NCBI RefSeq assembly: GCF_005543295.1 | Contig: NZ_SRSG01000037.1 | Location: 73,072 to 137,071, forward strand | Length of the DNA: 64,000 nt | Origin: Halalkalirubrum salinum | GTDB lineage: Archaea > Halobacteriota > Halobacteria > Halobacteriales > Haloferacaceae | Direction of reading: 5' to 3' | In this document: piece after piece, positions 28,167 to 37,562 of the stretch | Position numbering within the stretch: the first letter of the stretch is position 1 | Layout: each line of letters begins with the position of its first letter | Notes under the pieces: model-generated | Told to the model about the DNA's origin: nothing | The model's input: only the letters and a program-made list of their open reading frames with translations | The model's database searches: none | Program-made: the position numbers and the translations under genes

Positions 28167-30224
28167 CTACCGCGGCGCAAGCCCATAGGGCTCTCCGCGG
28201 CGATGGCTCTCGACGAGGAGGATATACATCGCCTGGCTCCACTGGAGGTTCGAGTTCCAGCTCACCGTCCCGTCGGCATCCACGCGCTCTGGTAACAGGC
28301 CAGCAGAAGTGGTCCACTCGGCAGCGTGTTCTGAAATGTACTCCGAAACCGCATCGGGATCGAGGCCAGATTGCCACCGAACGACATCAGCGTAGGCCTC
28401 ACACAGCGGCCAACCGCCGTCTTCGGCGGTTCCAGTCGGCGTGTACGTATCACCAGGGTATCGCCCGAGACATGGGGTTTCGCTTGCACACCAGGGAGGT
28501 CGATCGGCCAGCACAAGCGTCGAGGCGATTCCCTCGTCGTCAGCATCAAGGACGTTCCACGGCCAGACAGCCATGAACGCCGCGGCGTCTGGGCGTTGCG
28601 CTGGGGCGTCCCCGTGTTCAGGTTTGGCGGCCGTGATGTAGTGATCTCCGTAAGGGGTATTCTCTCGGTAACAGTACGTCTCCATGTTGTCTGCCCAGGT
28701 GTCGGCGCGTTCGCGACAGACCGCTGCGAACTCGTCGTCACCAACAGCGGTTGCCAGTTCGGCCATACAGCGGAGCCCAGCGATCGCCGAGGCGACTCCC
28801 TCCGTCGAGTAGCCCCAGACCTCCTCCCAGGGATCTTGGTGTTTCTTCGGGAAACCGTATCCGTTGTCCCACTCCAGCAGGAATCTCGCAGCGCGTTCGC
28901 TCATGTCGTAGTGCGCGTCGAGGAGGGAATCGTCGCCAGTCTCACGCCACAGGAGCCAGTGGGCGTAGATCGGCCCGCCCACCTGATCCAGTTGGAGTGC
29001 TCGCCAGTGAGGTTTACCGGTGGTGTAGTAGTTTTGCCACCACGTCCCCCGCCGATCGATTCCGCGATCGTCGCTCGTCTCCGCATCGTCGTCGGTGATC
29101 TGGACCCGATCGAGCCACTCGAGCGACTGCGTCGCCTCTTCGATCGCGCCGGCAGCCGCAAGCGCTTGGATAATGATCACCTGATCGCGCGGCCAGATGA
29201 ACTTGTACGTCATGTCGTTCGGTTTGAACGCGCCGGCGATCATGGCCTGACAGTGGTCCTCCGCGCACTTGAGGCTCGTCAGTGACCGCCGGTAGCGATC
29301 GGCGACCCCGTTGTCGGTGAGCGCTCGCGACGGAAGTCCGTCGTGCCACCCCTCCCACGCGCTGGCGAAGGCGTCCTGTTCGGCGTCGTAGCCGGTGTCG
29401 AGCGCGGCTCTGGCGTGGTCGATCGCGTGCGCTTCGCTTTCGGTCGCGAATCCGATCGCGGTGAGCCACTCGACAGTGGACGCTTCGCCCGCGTAGAGGC
29501 CGAACCCCGCGTCGAGGTCGCCGGTCCCGTTTTCGGTGTTGTCGATCCATCCGTCGTTTTCTTCGTAGATGTCCGTCCACGCGCTGCGTTCGAGCCCATC
29601 TTTGACGCCAGCGTGGCCGATTCGATGGCCGTCGAACCGTTGGATTCCATTGTGGGCCTGTGCGAATGCGACGTGTCGCGTACCGTCAGTCGCAGTGAGC
29701 ACGTCACAGTCGTTGGCGTGGACGACGTGTGCCGCCTGGACGGCATCAGGATGCTCGTGGCTGTGTCCGTTGATTCCAAGATTGAACACCGTAAAGAGCG
29801 TTCGCTCGTGGGCTTCGTCGAACGTCGCGCGGTTGTGGAGGAGTATCGAACACTGGTTTGAACTCGCGAGGAGTCGCTGTGTAATCGAACCCGTGGTCTC
29901 GTCGCCGAACTCGAAGTTGTTTCGGAGGTGTAGCGCCGGTACCGACGCGGAGTGCCAGTCGAGTTCGCTGTCGATCGCGTCGTTTCGCACGTCGTGGGTC
30001 TCCTCGAGATCGCCGTCCCAGACGGCCGTGTGGAGGTCGTAAAACAGTTCCACGTCGGACCGAAACGCCGAGGTCTCTTCGACGATCGCGCCCTGGTACT
30101 CGGTCCGAGGATTGTCTGCATAGCGATTCGCCGTTACGAGGACGTGTTGGCTCCGGCCCGCTGGCGAACTCGTGATCGCGTCCTTGTCGCTCGGGACCTG
30201 GAACTCGATCGGTGGCTCTTGCAT
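28167..30224 (-). CDS. GH15 glucoamylase-like protein
   Basis: 685-aa protein with the archaeal GH15 layout: an N-terminal beta domain (residues 1-270) and a C-terminal (alpha/alpha)6 barrel. Barrel motifs: DMTYKFIWPRDQVIIIQAL, the DPWEEVWG catalytic-acid segment (about residue 463), and a C-terminal NLQWSQAMYILL. GH15 enzymes release glucose from starch or trehalose. In the final motif most GH15 have Glu (W-S-x-A-E) as general base, whereas here the residue is Met. No signal peptide is visible, so it is cytoplasmic. The ATG at 30224 sits unusually close to a TATA-like run; a GTG 15 nt upstream is an alternative. Confidence 0.82.
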   Translation of the reverse strand: MQEPPIEFQVPSDKDAITSSPAGRSQHVLVTANRYADNPRTEYQGAIVEETSAFRSDVELFYDLHTAVWDGDLEETHDVRNDAIDSELDWHSASVPALHLRNNFEFGDETTGSITQRLLASSNQCSILLHNRATFDEAHERTLFTVFNLGINGHSHEHPDAVQAAHVVHANDCDVLTATDGTRHVAFAQAHNGIQRFDGHRIGHAGVKDGLERSAWTDIYEENDGWIDNTENGTGDLDAGFGLYAGEASTVEWLTAIGFATESEAHAIDHARAALDTGYDAEQDAFASAWEGWHDGLPSRALTDNGVADRYRRSLTSLKCAEDHCQAMIAGAFKPNDMTYKFIWPRDQVIIIQALAAAGAIEEATQSLEWLDRVQITDDDAETSDDRGIDRRGTWWQNYYTTGKPHWRALQLDQVGGPIYAHWLLWRETGDDSLLDAHYDMSERAARFLLEWDNGYGFPKKHQDPWEEVWGYSTEGVASAIAGLRCMAELATAVGDDEFAAVCRERADTWADNMETYCYRENTPYGDHYITAAKPEHGDAPAQRPDAAAFMAVWPWNVLDADDEGIASTLVLADRPPWCASETPCLGRYPGDTYTPTGTAEDGGWPLCEAYADVVRWQSGLDPDAVSEYISEHAAEWTTSAGLLPERVDADGTVSWNSNLQWSQAMYILLVESHRRGEPYGLAPR

Positions 30225-30324
30225 GCGAATATATACCACGGCAAGTGGGAAGATACTAGTGGGGTCGTGCAGACGAGTGACCGAACGGCCAAATCCGTGC
30301 GCTACGTCCGGTCTACCGATAGGC

Positions 30325-31023
30325 CTACTCAACGACGACAGTGTACGGCGCTGTGGGGTGTTCGTGTCGGCCAGTGACGCCGGCACCGGTCACCGTCGCC
30401 TCGATCGGATCAATCCCTGAGAGTCGATCGGTCGGATACCACTCTCGGCCGGCAGGGACCACGACAAAGCGCGCTTCGAAGTCGCCGACCCACGCGAACG
30501 AGGGGCTCGGCGAGCCGATCGTCCCCAGTCCGATGGTTTCGATGAGCCACTCCCGAAGCGCGACAGGATCAGATCCGGGGAGTCCGACTTCGGTTACCGA
30601 TCGAAGCGCCTCATTCATCAATTCGGATCGATCGGCGTGCTCATCGGCGTTTTGACCGTCAACGTCACGATCGTAGGCAAGACACTCGAGGATGTTCCCT
30701 TCCGGATCGAGAAAGTACGTGGCGTCGGCGTCGAGAAAGTCGAACCGGATCGTCGGTTCTCCCTCCACGGAAACGGGCGTCGATCGCCCGTCTAAATCCT
30801 GCCGCTGGAGGCTTTCATAAATCGCCGCCGCAGGGGCGAGCGAGCGGAATGCGAGATGGTACGGCGCGTGATCGTCCACCTCCGCAAACGACACCGCGGT
30901 GTCGGGGAGAAACGCGGTTGCGCCGTCAGCACTCGTCTCGATCGGCAGCGAGAATACACTGTGATACCACTCGGCGAGGGCGATCGGATCGCAGCTCGGG
31001 ACGGTTACATGAGTGAATTGCAT
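30325..31023 (-). CDS. VOC (glyoxalase-like) family protein
   Basis: 232-aa protein with two vicinal-oxygen-chelate modules. The first (residues 1-120) opens MQFTHVTVPSCDPIALAEWY and ends FLDPEGNILE, which carries the His and Glu type metal ligands of glyoxalase and dioxygenase families. The second half (residues 135-232) is more divergent. The reaction is unknown. It begins 9 bp after the Lhr helicase stop on the same strand and may be co-transcribed. Confidence 0.85.
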   Translation of the reverse strand: MQFTHVTVPSCDPIALAEWYHSVFSLPIETSADGATAFLPDTAVSFAEVDDHAPYHLAFRSLAPAAAIYESLQRQDLDGRSTPVSVEGEPTIRFDFLDADATYFLDPEGNILECLAYDRDVDGQNADEHADRSELMNEALRSVTEVGLPGSDPVALREWLIETIGLGTIGSPSPSFAWVGDFEARFVVVPAGREWYPTDRLSGIDPIEATVTGAGVTGRHEHPTAPYTVVVE

Positions 31024-31032
31024 GATTGGTCT

Positions 31033-33786
31033 TCAGTCAGTCGCCGCGGACTCAGTTGTTTCGTCGATCGCCTCGCGAACCCGCGCGTGAAACGCTTGCA
31101 GGACCGCGGACTCATCTTCGGCGAGCACCACGTCGCTGGCCGCAAGCGTCGCCAATCCGAACGATCGCGGGCTCGGCGAGTCGACCTCGTGAGAGACGAC
31201 CGCGAGGTCGCCGCGTGCGATCCGTTCGATCGCGTCCTCGATCGCCGAGACGTGGAGTTTGTCTTCGAGGATTTCTCGGTAGGTCTCTTCGATGACCGCG
31301 AACGAATCGAGCTCCTGGGCAAACGACAGCAGCATCTCGCTTGAGACCTGCTGTTGGGCCGCAGACTTCTCGTAGCCCTTGTAGCGTTTGAGGATCATGA
31401 GCGATCGGGTTGCGTTGATGCGGAAGTATCGCTGCAGCAGATCAGTCCCGTCGATCGCCGCCCGTAGCTCTGTGGCTACCTCGTCGGGTCCGATCGACCG
31501 GAGGATCTCAGCGATGTCGACCTTGCGGTTCAGCGGCATCTCGATCGAGAAGCCGTTGTCCGCGACCGCGACCTGGACGTTGGCAGTCGCACGCTGAGCG
31601 CAGTGGTACGCGACCAATCGAGAGAGCCCATCATTAAACCGACGACCGTACGTTGAGCGGACGTAAAACCGCCGCCGGTACGCGGTCCGGTCGAGCACCG
31701 TTTCGACGACGAGTCGATCGGGCGTGCTCATCCCTTCTGGACCGAGATACGCGCGCTGTTCTTCAATCGTTCGGGCGATCGCACGGACGCTGTTTTCGTC
31801 GATCGGGAACTCCCGCAGCCACGACCGGAGGCCTGCAATCCCGCCGGTCTCGTGGCGATCGACTGCTTCACCCTGAAACGCGGCGATCTCGCGGCCAAGA
31901 TCATAAGACAGCGGTAGACGTTCTGAGAACCACGAGGGGACCGTCGGGCGAGCGCTCGTCGGATCAACGTACACCTTCGAGCCGCGACGGTAGCGGAACT
32001 CGAAGTTCCGCCCCCCGAGGACGAACACGTCGCCCGGTTCGAGGGTGTCGAGGTAATTCTCATCGAGCGATCCGACCCACTCGTCGCTCCCGCGAACAAA
32101 CACCTCGCAGGTGAACGAGTCGGGGATCGTCCCGATGTTGGTCATGTAGATCACCCGCGCGAGCCGTCCGCGCTTGCCGATGAGCGGTTCGCCCACGTCG
32201 AAGTCGGGATAGTGATGCTCGCCGTCGGGGCGATCGTTGGTGTCCCGCCAGATCTTCGCGTAGACGTTTTTGTCTTCCATGCCGGGATACGACGCGGTGA
32301 GGTACCGCATGAGCGATTCCCACTCCGCATCAGTGTAGTTGCGAAACGGGTACGCGCGTTCGAGTGTCGCCCGCAGGTCGGCTTCGCGCTTGACGCCGTT
32401 TATTCCCATCCCGTAGACGTGTTGGGCGGCGACATCGGCGGCGTTTTCCGGCACGAAGACGCGATCGACAAACCCTGATTCGGCCTTCTTGAGCATCACC
32501 GCACACTCGATCAGTTCGTCGCGATCGAGCGCAATCACCCGCCCTTCAACAGTCTGGCCGAGCCGGTGACCCGCCCGGCCGATTCGCTGTAACAGCGCGG
32601 CGACAGACTTCGGCGAGCCGACCTGGACGACCAGATCGATGTGTGGCATGTCAATCCCGAGTTCGAGGCTCGTCGAGGTCGTCACCACGTCGAGGTCACC
32701 GGCTTTGAGTCCGGTTTCGATCGTCCGCCGGCGCTCCTTCGAGAGGCTGCCGTGGTGACACCCCGAGTTGTCCTCGTCGTAGGCGTCGGGGAACCGATCA
32801 CGGAGGCTGTGTAACACCCGCTCTGCGCCCGATCGCGTGTTCGTGAAGACGAGCGTATTCGTGTGGGCGTCGATGAGTTCGTGGAGGCGATCGTAGAACC
32901 GCCCCTGGACGATCTCTCGAGGCGTATCAATGAGGTCGTCAGTAGGACACTCAAGTTTGATATCGAAGTCCCGAACGAACCGGGTGTCGACGATCTCACA
33001 CGGTCTGGACTCCCCGGCAGGTTCCGTGCGGCCAACGAGAAACTGCGCCATCGTCGACAAGGGCTCAACAGTCGCCGAACAGCCGATCCGCGTCGGCGAG
33101 TGCTCTGTGAGCGTTTCGAGCCGTTCGAGGCTGACCGCGAGGTGCGTCCCACGCTTGTTTTCGGCGAGGCTGTGGATCTCGTCGACGATGACGTACTCGA
33201 CGGTCCGTAGTTTCTCTTTGAATTTCGGGGAGTTGAGCAAGATTGCGAGGGTTTCCGGCGTCGTGTTGAGGATATGCGGGGTTTCTTTGAGCATCCGCTG
33301 GCGATCGGCGCTTTCGGTGTCGCCGTGCCGTATTGCGTGGCGGATTTCGGTGTCGATCCCGCGGGATGCGAGGCGATCGGTGATTCCCTCGAGCGGAACT
33401 GTCAGGTTGCGGTGAATGTCGTTCGCGAGCGACTTCAACGGCGAGACGTACAGACAGTACACCGAGTTCTCGAGGCCATCGGGGTCGTCGCGCTCGCGGC
33501 GAAAGAGGTCGTTGATAATCGCTGCGAACGACGAGAGCGTCTTGCCGCTGCCGGTCGGCGCACAGACGAGCGCGTTCTCGCCTTCGTCGATGAGCGGGAT
33601 CGCCTCGCGTTGGGGCGGCGTAAACAGCCCCTCGTTTTGGTCCACGTACGCGCCGAACTCATCGAGCCACCACTCTTTGACCACGGGTTCAAACCGATCG
33701 AAGACGTCCTCATCGGCGATCGTGACCGTCTCTGGGTCAAACTCGAACGATCGATCGATCCCAAGCAACCGTTCACGTACGTCCAT
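31033..33786 (-). CDS. lhr: Lhr-family DEAD/DEAH-box helicase
   Basis: 917-aa superfamily 2 helicase of the Lhr (large helicase-related) group, involved in DNA repair and replication-fork restart in archaea. Motifs: TPPQREAIPLI, Walker A APTGSGKT (about 76-83), DEIHSLAENKRG (about 197), CSATVEPL, and QRIGRAGHR (motif VI). The conserved winged-helix and Lhr-core region follow, with FVLGGRNFEFRYRRG. I start at the ATG at 33786; the frame also offers a TTG at 33825. Full length for an archaeal Lhr, slightly over 900 aa. Confidence 0.92.
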   Translation of the reverse strand: MDVRERLLGIDRSFEFDPETVTIADEDVFDRFEPVVKEWWLDEFGAYVDQNEGLFTPPQREAIPLIDEGENALVCAPTGSGKTLSSFAAIINDLFRRERDDPDGLENSVYCLYVSPLKSLANDIHRNLTVPLEGITDRLASRGIDTEIRHAIRHGDTESADRQRMLKETPHILNTTPETLAILLNSPKFKEKLRTVEYVIVDEIHSLAENKRGTHLAVSLERLETLTEHSPTRIGCSATVEPLSTMAQFLVGRTEPAGESRPCEIVDTRFVRDFDIKLECPTDDLIDTPREIVQGRFYDRLHELIDAHTNTLVFTNTRSGAERVLHSLRDRFPDAYDEDNSGCHHGSLSKERRRTIETGLKAGDLDVVTTSTSLELGIDMPHIDLVVQVGSPKSVAALLQRIGRAGHRLGQTVEGRVIALDRDELIECAVMLKKAESGFVDRVFVPENAADVAAQHVYGMGINGVKREADLRATLERAYPFRNYTDAEWESLMRYLTASYPGMEDKNVYAKIWRDTNDRPDGEHHYPDFDVGEPLIGKRGRLARVIYMTNIGTIPDSFTCEVFVRGSDEWVGSLDENYLDTLEPGDVFVLGGRNFEFRYRRGSKVYVDPTSARPTVPSWFSERLPLSYDLGREIAAFQGEAVDRHETGGIAGLRSWLREFPIDENSVRAIARTIEEQRAYLGPEGMSTPDRLVVETVLDRTAYRRRFYVRSTYGRRFNDGLSRLVAYHCAQRATANVQVAVADNGFSIEMPLNRKVDIAEILRSIGPDEVATELRAAIDGTDLLQRYFRINATRSLMILKRYKGYEKSAAQQQVSSEMLLSFAQELDSFAVIEETYREILEDKLHVSAIEDAIERIARGDLAVVSHEVDSPSPRSFGLATLAASDVVLAEDESAVLQAFHARVREAIDETTESAATD

Positions 33787-33812
33787 CAGAACTGTGCGAG
33801 AGTAGGGGTCGG

Positions 33813-33971
33813 ATGGGTAAGTCAATTTGGTGTATCCCTAAATCGAGCGGCGTTGCGCGAGATCAGGTCTCTTTGGAAGAAGGTCAAATTAGCCAAATGC
33901 GTTGGATTCGTGGTGAATATCCTCGTGATATCGGTAACGAGGAAGACGACGACTCGGAGACTGAGGCGTGA
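33813..33971 (+). CDS. Small ORF, possible AbrB-type antitoxin remnant
   Basis: 52-codon ORF: MGKSIWCIPKSSGVARDQ, then SLEEGQISQMRWIRGEYPRD and an acidic tail NEEDDDSETEA. The IPK...LEEGQ...MRW pattern is reminiscent of an AbrB/MazE-type antitoxin, weakly. Its stop overlaps the GTG start of the next small ORF (GTGA), the usual coupling in vapBC operons. It diverges from lhr with 26 bp between the starts. It may be intact, or the shortened remains of an antitoxin. Confidence 0.4.
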   Translation: MGKSIWCIPKSSGVARDQVSLEEGQISQMRWIRGEYPRDIGNEEDDDSETEA

Positions 33972-34048
33972 TCGCGGCAGTCGATACGAACGCATTCTTC
34001 GCACCGTTATCGGATGAACAGGTGGAAATCTCGCTCTTCAACGCGTGA
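33968..34048 (+). pseudogene. Truncated PIN-domain (VapC-like) toxin start
   Basis: The GTG start overlaps the preceding stop and the frame reads VIAAVDTNAFFAPLSDEQ, like the first strand and catalytic Asp of a PIN-domain ribonuclease (VDTN). It ends at a stop after 26 codons, whereas VapC toxins have about 130. The rest is missing or frameshifted, so the locus is probably dead. Confidence 0.45.
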
Positions 34049-34249
34049 TACGCTCCCTCACTTGATGCCACAATTCAGCGATCGCAGCAGTGCCGGATAT
34101 TCCAGCATTGACTGTGTATTTTGCGTGAGCTACGTTTTAAAAATATGAGATTTTGTTGAAATCCTCTGCAGGCGATATATTTTGACCCGAGTGTGGTCAA
34201 TACAGGTGGCCAACCGAACACTTATTCGCTCGTTTCGCCAATTTAGAAT
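34049..34249. other. Gene-free AT-rich stretch before hicBA
   Basis: 201 bp, noticeably AT-rich. The minus strand from 34130 toward 34045 reads AGISGTAAIAELWHQVRERI in one frame, which may be another gene fragment but is too short to assign. TATA-like sequences occur near 34170 (gatatattttg) and 34219 (cttattcg); the latter suits hicB. Confidence 0.4.
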
Positions 34250-34510
34250 ATGGCCAGTGCAACGCGTGACGAGTCACCCGAAGAAGGAGTAGAGTTCATC
34301 CACGAAGATGACGGGAAGATTACAGCTCGTGACCTCGAAACTGGCGTTGCCTCTTTTGGAGAGACAAAAACAGAAGCACTCCGAATGCTCGCGGAAGCCC
34401 TCGAACTGCACGAGGGTGGCGGAGAGCCAGTCACTGACGAAGACCTCGAAGAGTGGGGGCTCGATGATATTGGGCCCGGCACCAAGGAGCTCCCAGAGTT
34501 TATGGGGTAG
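34250..34510 (+). CDS. hicB: HicB-like antitoxin
   Basis: 86-aa HicB family antitoxin. The partial RNase-H-like fold is visible as EFIHEDDGKITARDLETGVASFGETKTEALRMLAEALELH, which matches the HicB pattern of two strands, a G-x-T-x-x-E-A helix, and an acidic tail. HicB neutralises HicA and represses the operon. It is directly followed by hicA: its stop ends at 34510 and hicA starts at 34511. There is no separate C-terminal DNA-binding domain. Confidence 0.85.
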   Translation: MASATRDESPEEGVEFIHEDDGKITARDLETGVASFGETKTEALRMLAEALELHEGGGEPVTDEDLEEWGLDDIGPGTKELPEFMG

Positions 34511-34762
34511 ATGATCCGGACGAATTTTTCCGGGCGTGAAATCGCAGCTGTATTAATTGACCACGGATTCGTGCAGACAGGCCGCGTCGGGAGCCATCTG
34601 AAACTCCGCTACGAGTCGCCAGACACGAACGAAGTCCGTATCGTGACGGTTCCGATGAAATCGGCGGACGACATCCCAACCGGGACACTCCAGTCCATCG
34701 CTCAGCAGTGTGGCGCGAACGATTTTCACGCGTGGTGTCAGTGGATCAATCAGAATCTGTAA
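34511..34762 (+). CDS. hicA: HicA-like mRNA interferase toxin
   Basis: 83-aa HicA family toxin with a dsRBD-like fold. It cleaves mRNA independently of ribosomes. The essential histidine lies in TGRVGSHLKLRY, with FSGREIAAVLIDHGF before it and IPTGTLQSIAQQCG after. Length is normal for the family, so it should be functional. Paired with hicB in one operon. Confidence 0.88.
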   Translation: MIRTNFSGREIAAVLIDHGFVQTGRVGSHLKLRYESPDTNEVRIVTVPMKSADDIPTGTLQSIAQQCGANDFHAWCQWINQNL

Positions 34763-34896
34763 CGCTCAGTTCGCACCGCTCATCAACCGGCTGTTTCAGT
34801 CGATACTGTGTCTGAAGTATAGGATTTCAACAGAGCCAAATATGAACAACAGTACACGGCCCCAACCGATTTGTCGATCGCCCGCCACCACCCGGT

Positions 34897-35655
34897 ATGC
34901 ACGTAACGTTTCTCGGAACCGGTGCGGCGATGCCGACGCCCGATCGCGTCCAGACCGGACTGCTCGTCGAATCTGACGATCGATCGCTGCTCGTCGACTG
35001 CGGCAGCGGGATCCTCCACCGGCTCTCACAAACTGACACGGGCTACGAGGGAATCTCGACGGTACTTTTGACCCACCACCATCTCGATCACGTCTCGGAC
35101 CTGTTTGTCCTGCTCAAAGCTAGGTGGCTCGCCGGCGAGACCGATCTCGAAATCGTCGGTCCGCCGGGCACCGAGGCACTCGTCGACGGTTTGTTCGACG
35201 TGCATTCGTATCTTGACGATCGGATGGACCTAAAATTCCGCGAGATCGAACCCGGCGATCGCCACACGGTCGCAGGCTTCGCCGTCGAGGCCACGAAAAC
35301 CACACACTCGATGGCGGGCAACGCCTACCGAATCGCCGAAACCCCATCCGACTCGCCACAGTTCGGCTTTAGTGGCGACACCGAGGCCGAACGATCGATC
35401 GCGGACTTCTTCGAGGGCTGTTCGCTCGTCGCACACGACTGTTCGTTCCCCGACGAGATTGACGTCTCGAACCACCCGACGCCGTCGCAGTTGGGCGAAG
35501 CGTTCGAAGACAGTACGGTCGATCGGCTCTACTTGACCCACCAGTACCCGCACACGGAGGGCAAACACGACGAGATGTGCGCCTCCGTCGCGGAGTCATT
35601 CGACGGGACTGTTCGGGTCGCCCAGGATGGGTTGCAGATCGAACTCGAGCGCTGA
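34897..35655 (+). CDS. MBL-fold metallo-hydrolase (RNase Z-like)
   Basis: 252-aa metallo-beta-lactamase fold protein. Zinc ligands: LTHHHLDHV (HxHxDH), TTHSMAGN, FSGDTEAE (Asp) and LTHQYPHTEGK (last His). The start MHVTFLGTGAAMPTPDRVQTG is typical of the RNase Z/ElaC branch, but the long flexible arm of true RNase Z is not obvious, so the substrate may be another phosphodiester. It sits between two toxin-antitoxin operons. Confidence 0.88.
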   Translation: MHVTFLGTGAAMPTPDRVQTGLLVESDDRSLLVDCGSGILHRLSQTDTGYEGISTVLLTHHHLDHVSDLFVLLKARWLAGETDLEIVGPPGTEALVDGLFDVHSYLDDRMDLKFREIEPGDRHTVAGFAVEATKTTHSMAGNAYRIAETPSDSPQFGFSGDTEAERSIADFFEGCSLVAHDCSFPDEIDVSNHPTPSQLGEAFEDSTVDRLYLTHQYPHTEGKHDEMCASVAESFDGTVRVAQDGLQIELER

Positions 35656-35728
35656 GTGTTTCGTCAATCGTTGGCGTAGATTGGCCTCGCTCGTCTAAAA
35701 TGAATTCTACCGAGCGTTCTCGGGCGTA

Positions 35729-36013
35729 TTAATCGTCGTCAGCGGTGTATGCCCCACCACGACGCTTGATACGGGCAACGACCAGTCGTTTGTCATTTCC
35801 ATGGAAGCTCACAGAAAGGCGGAACTCCCCGATACGAATTTTCTTGTACGGGCTATTCTGGAGCGGTTCGCCGTAGTCGGGCGGGTTACGCCACGGTGAG
35901 GTGACGATCTCGTCGAGTTTGTCGAGTATCCGTTCTTGCTCGGCGGTAGAAAGCGAACCGAGGTCATTTTGGGTATTTGAGGAGAGTTCCCACGTCCACT
36001 CTTCGTCATTCAT
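35729..36013 (-). CDS. RelE/ParE-type toxin
   Basis: 94-aa toxin with the RelE fold: a helical hairpin (NTQNDLGSLSTAEQERILDKLDEI), then SPYKKIRIGEFRLSVSFHGNDKRLVVARIKRRGGAY, matching the strand-rich catalytic core with basic residues. RelE-like toxins cleave mRNA on the ribosome. The ATG at 36013 overlaps the antitoxin stop by 8 bp (ATGAATGA). Confidence 0.85.
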   Translation of the reverse strand: MNDEEWTWELSSNTQNDLGSLSTAEQERILDKLDEIVTSPWRNPPDYGEPLQNSPYKKIRIGEFRLSVSFHGNDKRLVVARIKRRGGAYTADDD

Positions 36014-36287
36014 CACTCGTGCCAAACTGTTCGCGGGCCTCCGCAGCGCTCATCGTTCGTCCCTCGCGAATATCCTCCTCAGCTTCAAGCAGGGCGATAA
36101 GTTCATCGCGATCGAACGTCGGAAACTCGACGGCATCTCGAAGTGTGTACCTGATAAACTCGCTTCGGCTGTTGAATCCGCGTCCCTGCCACGTGTCGTC
36201 TATTTTCTCAAGAAACGACTCGGTGACTTTGAAATTCACCGTGACAATGTCATCCGTGCCGTTGTCGTTTGTGGCCGCTTCAGACAT
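36006..36287 (-). CDS. Ribbon-helix-helix antitoxin
   Basis: 93-aa antitoxin. IVTVNFKVTESFLEKIDDTW begins the ribbon, and FNSRSEFIRYTLRDAV completes the helices of an RHH DNA-binding domain (residues 16-53). The C-terminal half (LLEAEEDIREGRTMSAAEAREQFG) wraps the toxin. It is the first gene of the pair and probably represses its own promoter. ATG chosen at 36287; upstream codons are not family-like. Confidence 0.82.
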   Translation of the reverse strand: MSEAATNDNGTDDIVTVNFKVTESFLEKIDDTWQGRGFNSRSEFIRYTLRDAVEFPTFDRDELIALLEAEEDIREGRTMSAAEAREQFGTSDE

Positions 36288-36488
36288 ACGTACGTAATAC
36301 GATGATCTTACCAATAGTCGTTTCGCCGGAATTCTGCTTGCTGTGTACTTCTCAGAGATTCGATAGGAGAGATAGAAACCTATTGCAGTCGTTCACTGTC
36401 ACGATTGCCGCTATCCGTAACCGCTTGTCATTACACACTCGTGCGATCGACCCGCACGTTTATCCTCAATCATATGCTGTGATCGAAC

Positions 36489-37505
36489 ATGAGCGTTCTA
36501 GACGGGGATGGCGTCGACGCGCAGCCGGGGAGTGGCACCGCGTTGTCGGATGATTTTGGTCGGGAAGTAACCGGCGTGCGGGTATCGTTGACCGATCGAT
36601 GTAATTTTGACTGCGTGTACTGCCACAACGAAGGGCTGGGCGACACTCGGGGACCAATGGAGCCCTCCGAATCGGAGATGAGTACCGACGACGTGGTCCG
36701 CTTTCTGGAGGTCGCCGAGGAGTTCGGCGTCGGCAAGGTGAAATTCACCGGCGGCGAGCCGATGCTTCGACAAGACCTCGAGGAGATCATCGAGCGAACG
36801 CCCGACAGCATGGAGGTCTCGATGACGACGAACGGGACCTTCCTGCCCGGCCGCGCTGCGGACCTCGTCGATGCAGGACTCGAACGAGTAAATGTCTCCC
36901 AGGACGCGCTCGATCCGGAGGCGTTCGCGGAGATCACCCAGTCAGGTGCGTACGAGCGGGTCATGGAGGGTGTTCAGGCCGCTCTCGACGCAGGATTGGA
37001 TCCCGTGAAGCTCAACATGGTCGTCTTCGAACGCACCGCCGGCTACGTCGAGGGGATGGTCGACCACGTCGCCGAGAACGACGGCCTCCAGCTACAGTTG
37101 ATCGAGTACATGCCAGAACTCACCGGCCGTCCAGACTGGAACATCGACATCCAGCGGGTCCACGACTGGCTCGCAGACATCGCCGACGAGGTCGAACACC
37201 GCGAGATGCACAACCGCAAGCGCTACTGGGTCAACGGCGGCATGGTCGAGATCGTCGATCCCGTCGAGAACGCGAACTTCTGCGCGAACTGCCACCGCGT
37301 CCGGGTGACCCACGAGGGCTACCTCAAGGGGTGTTTGAACCGCAACGACGATCTCAAGCCGATGGGCGAGATGACGAAACCCGAAATCAGGGCGGCGTTC
37401 AGACAGACCGTGGCCGATCGGGTCCCCTACTACGGCGAGTACATGGTTCGCGACGGCGAGGGGGGCTGGGAGTTCAACGAGAAGTACTTAGACGGCGACT
37501 GGTAG
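36489..37505 (+). CDS. moaA: GTP 3',8-cyclase MoaA
   Basis: 338-aa radical SAM enzyme that starts molybdopterin synthesis from GTP. The N-terminal SAM cluster is CNFDCVYC (C38, C42, C45) followed by FTGGEPMLR. The second Fe-S cluster comes from CANCHRVR (about 264 and 267) and the later CLNR (about 281). Length is normal. No other moa genes are adjacent, as is usual in haloarchaea. It is monocistronic, with a 183-bp gap after the antitoxin gene upstream. Confidence 0.93.
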   Translation: MSVLDGDGVDAQPGSGTALSDDFGREVTGVRVSLTDRCNFDCVYCHNEGLGDTRGPMEPSESEMSTDDVVRFLEVAEEFGVGKVKFTGGEPMLRQDLEEIIERTPDSMEVSMTTNGTFLPGRAADLVDAGLERVNVSQDALDPEAFAEITQSGAYERVMEGVQAALDAGLDPVKLNMVVFERTAGYVEGMVDHVAENDGLQLQLIEYMPELTGRPDWNIDIQRVHDWLADIADEVEHREMHNRKRYWVNGGMVEIVDPVENANFCANCHRVRVTHEGYLKGCLNRNDDLKPMGEMTKPEIRAAFRQTVADRVPYYGEYMVRDGEGGWEFNEKYLDGDW

Positions 37506-37540
37506 CGAAATATAATTGGATTTTATTCCCCGGTAAAGTA

Positions 37541-37562
37541 CCACGGGTCGGGTGACCCGTGG
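37541..37562. repeat. Perfect 9-bp-stem hairpin
   Basis: ccacgggtc, loop gggt, then gacccgtgg. It may also act as a terminator for moaA, 36 bp after its stop, but there is no following T-run. Confidence 0.85.
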
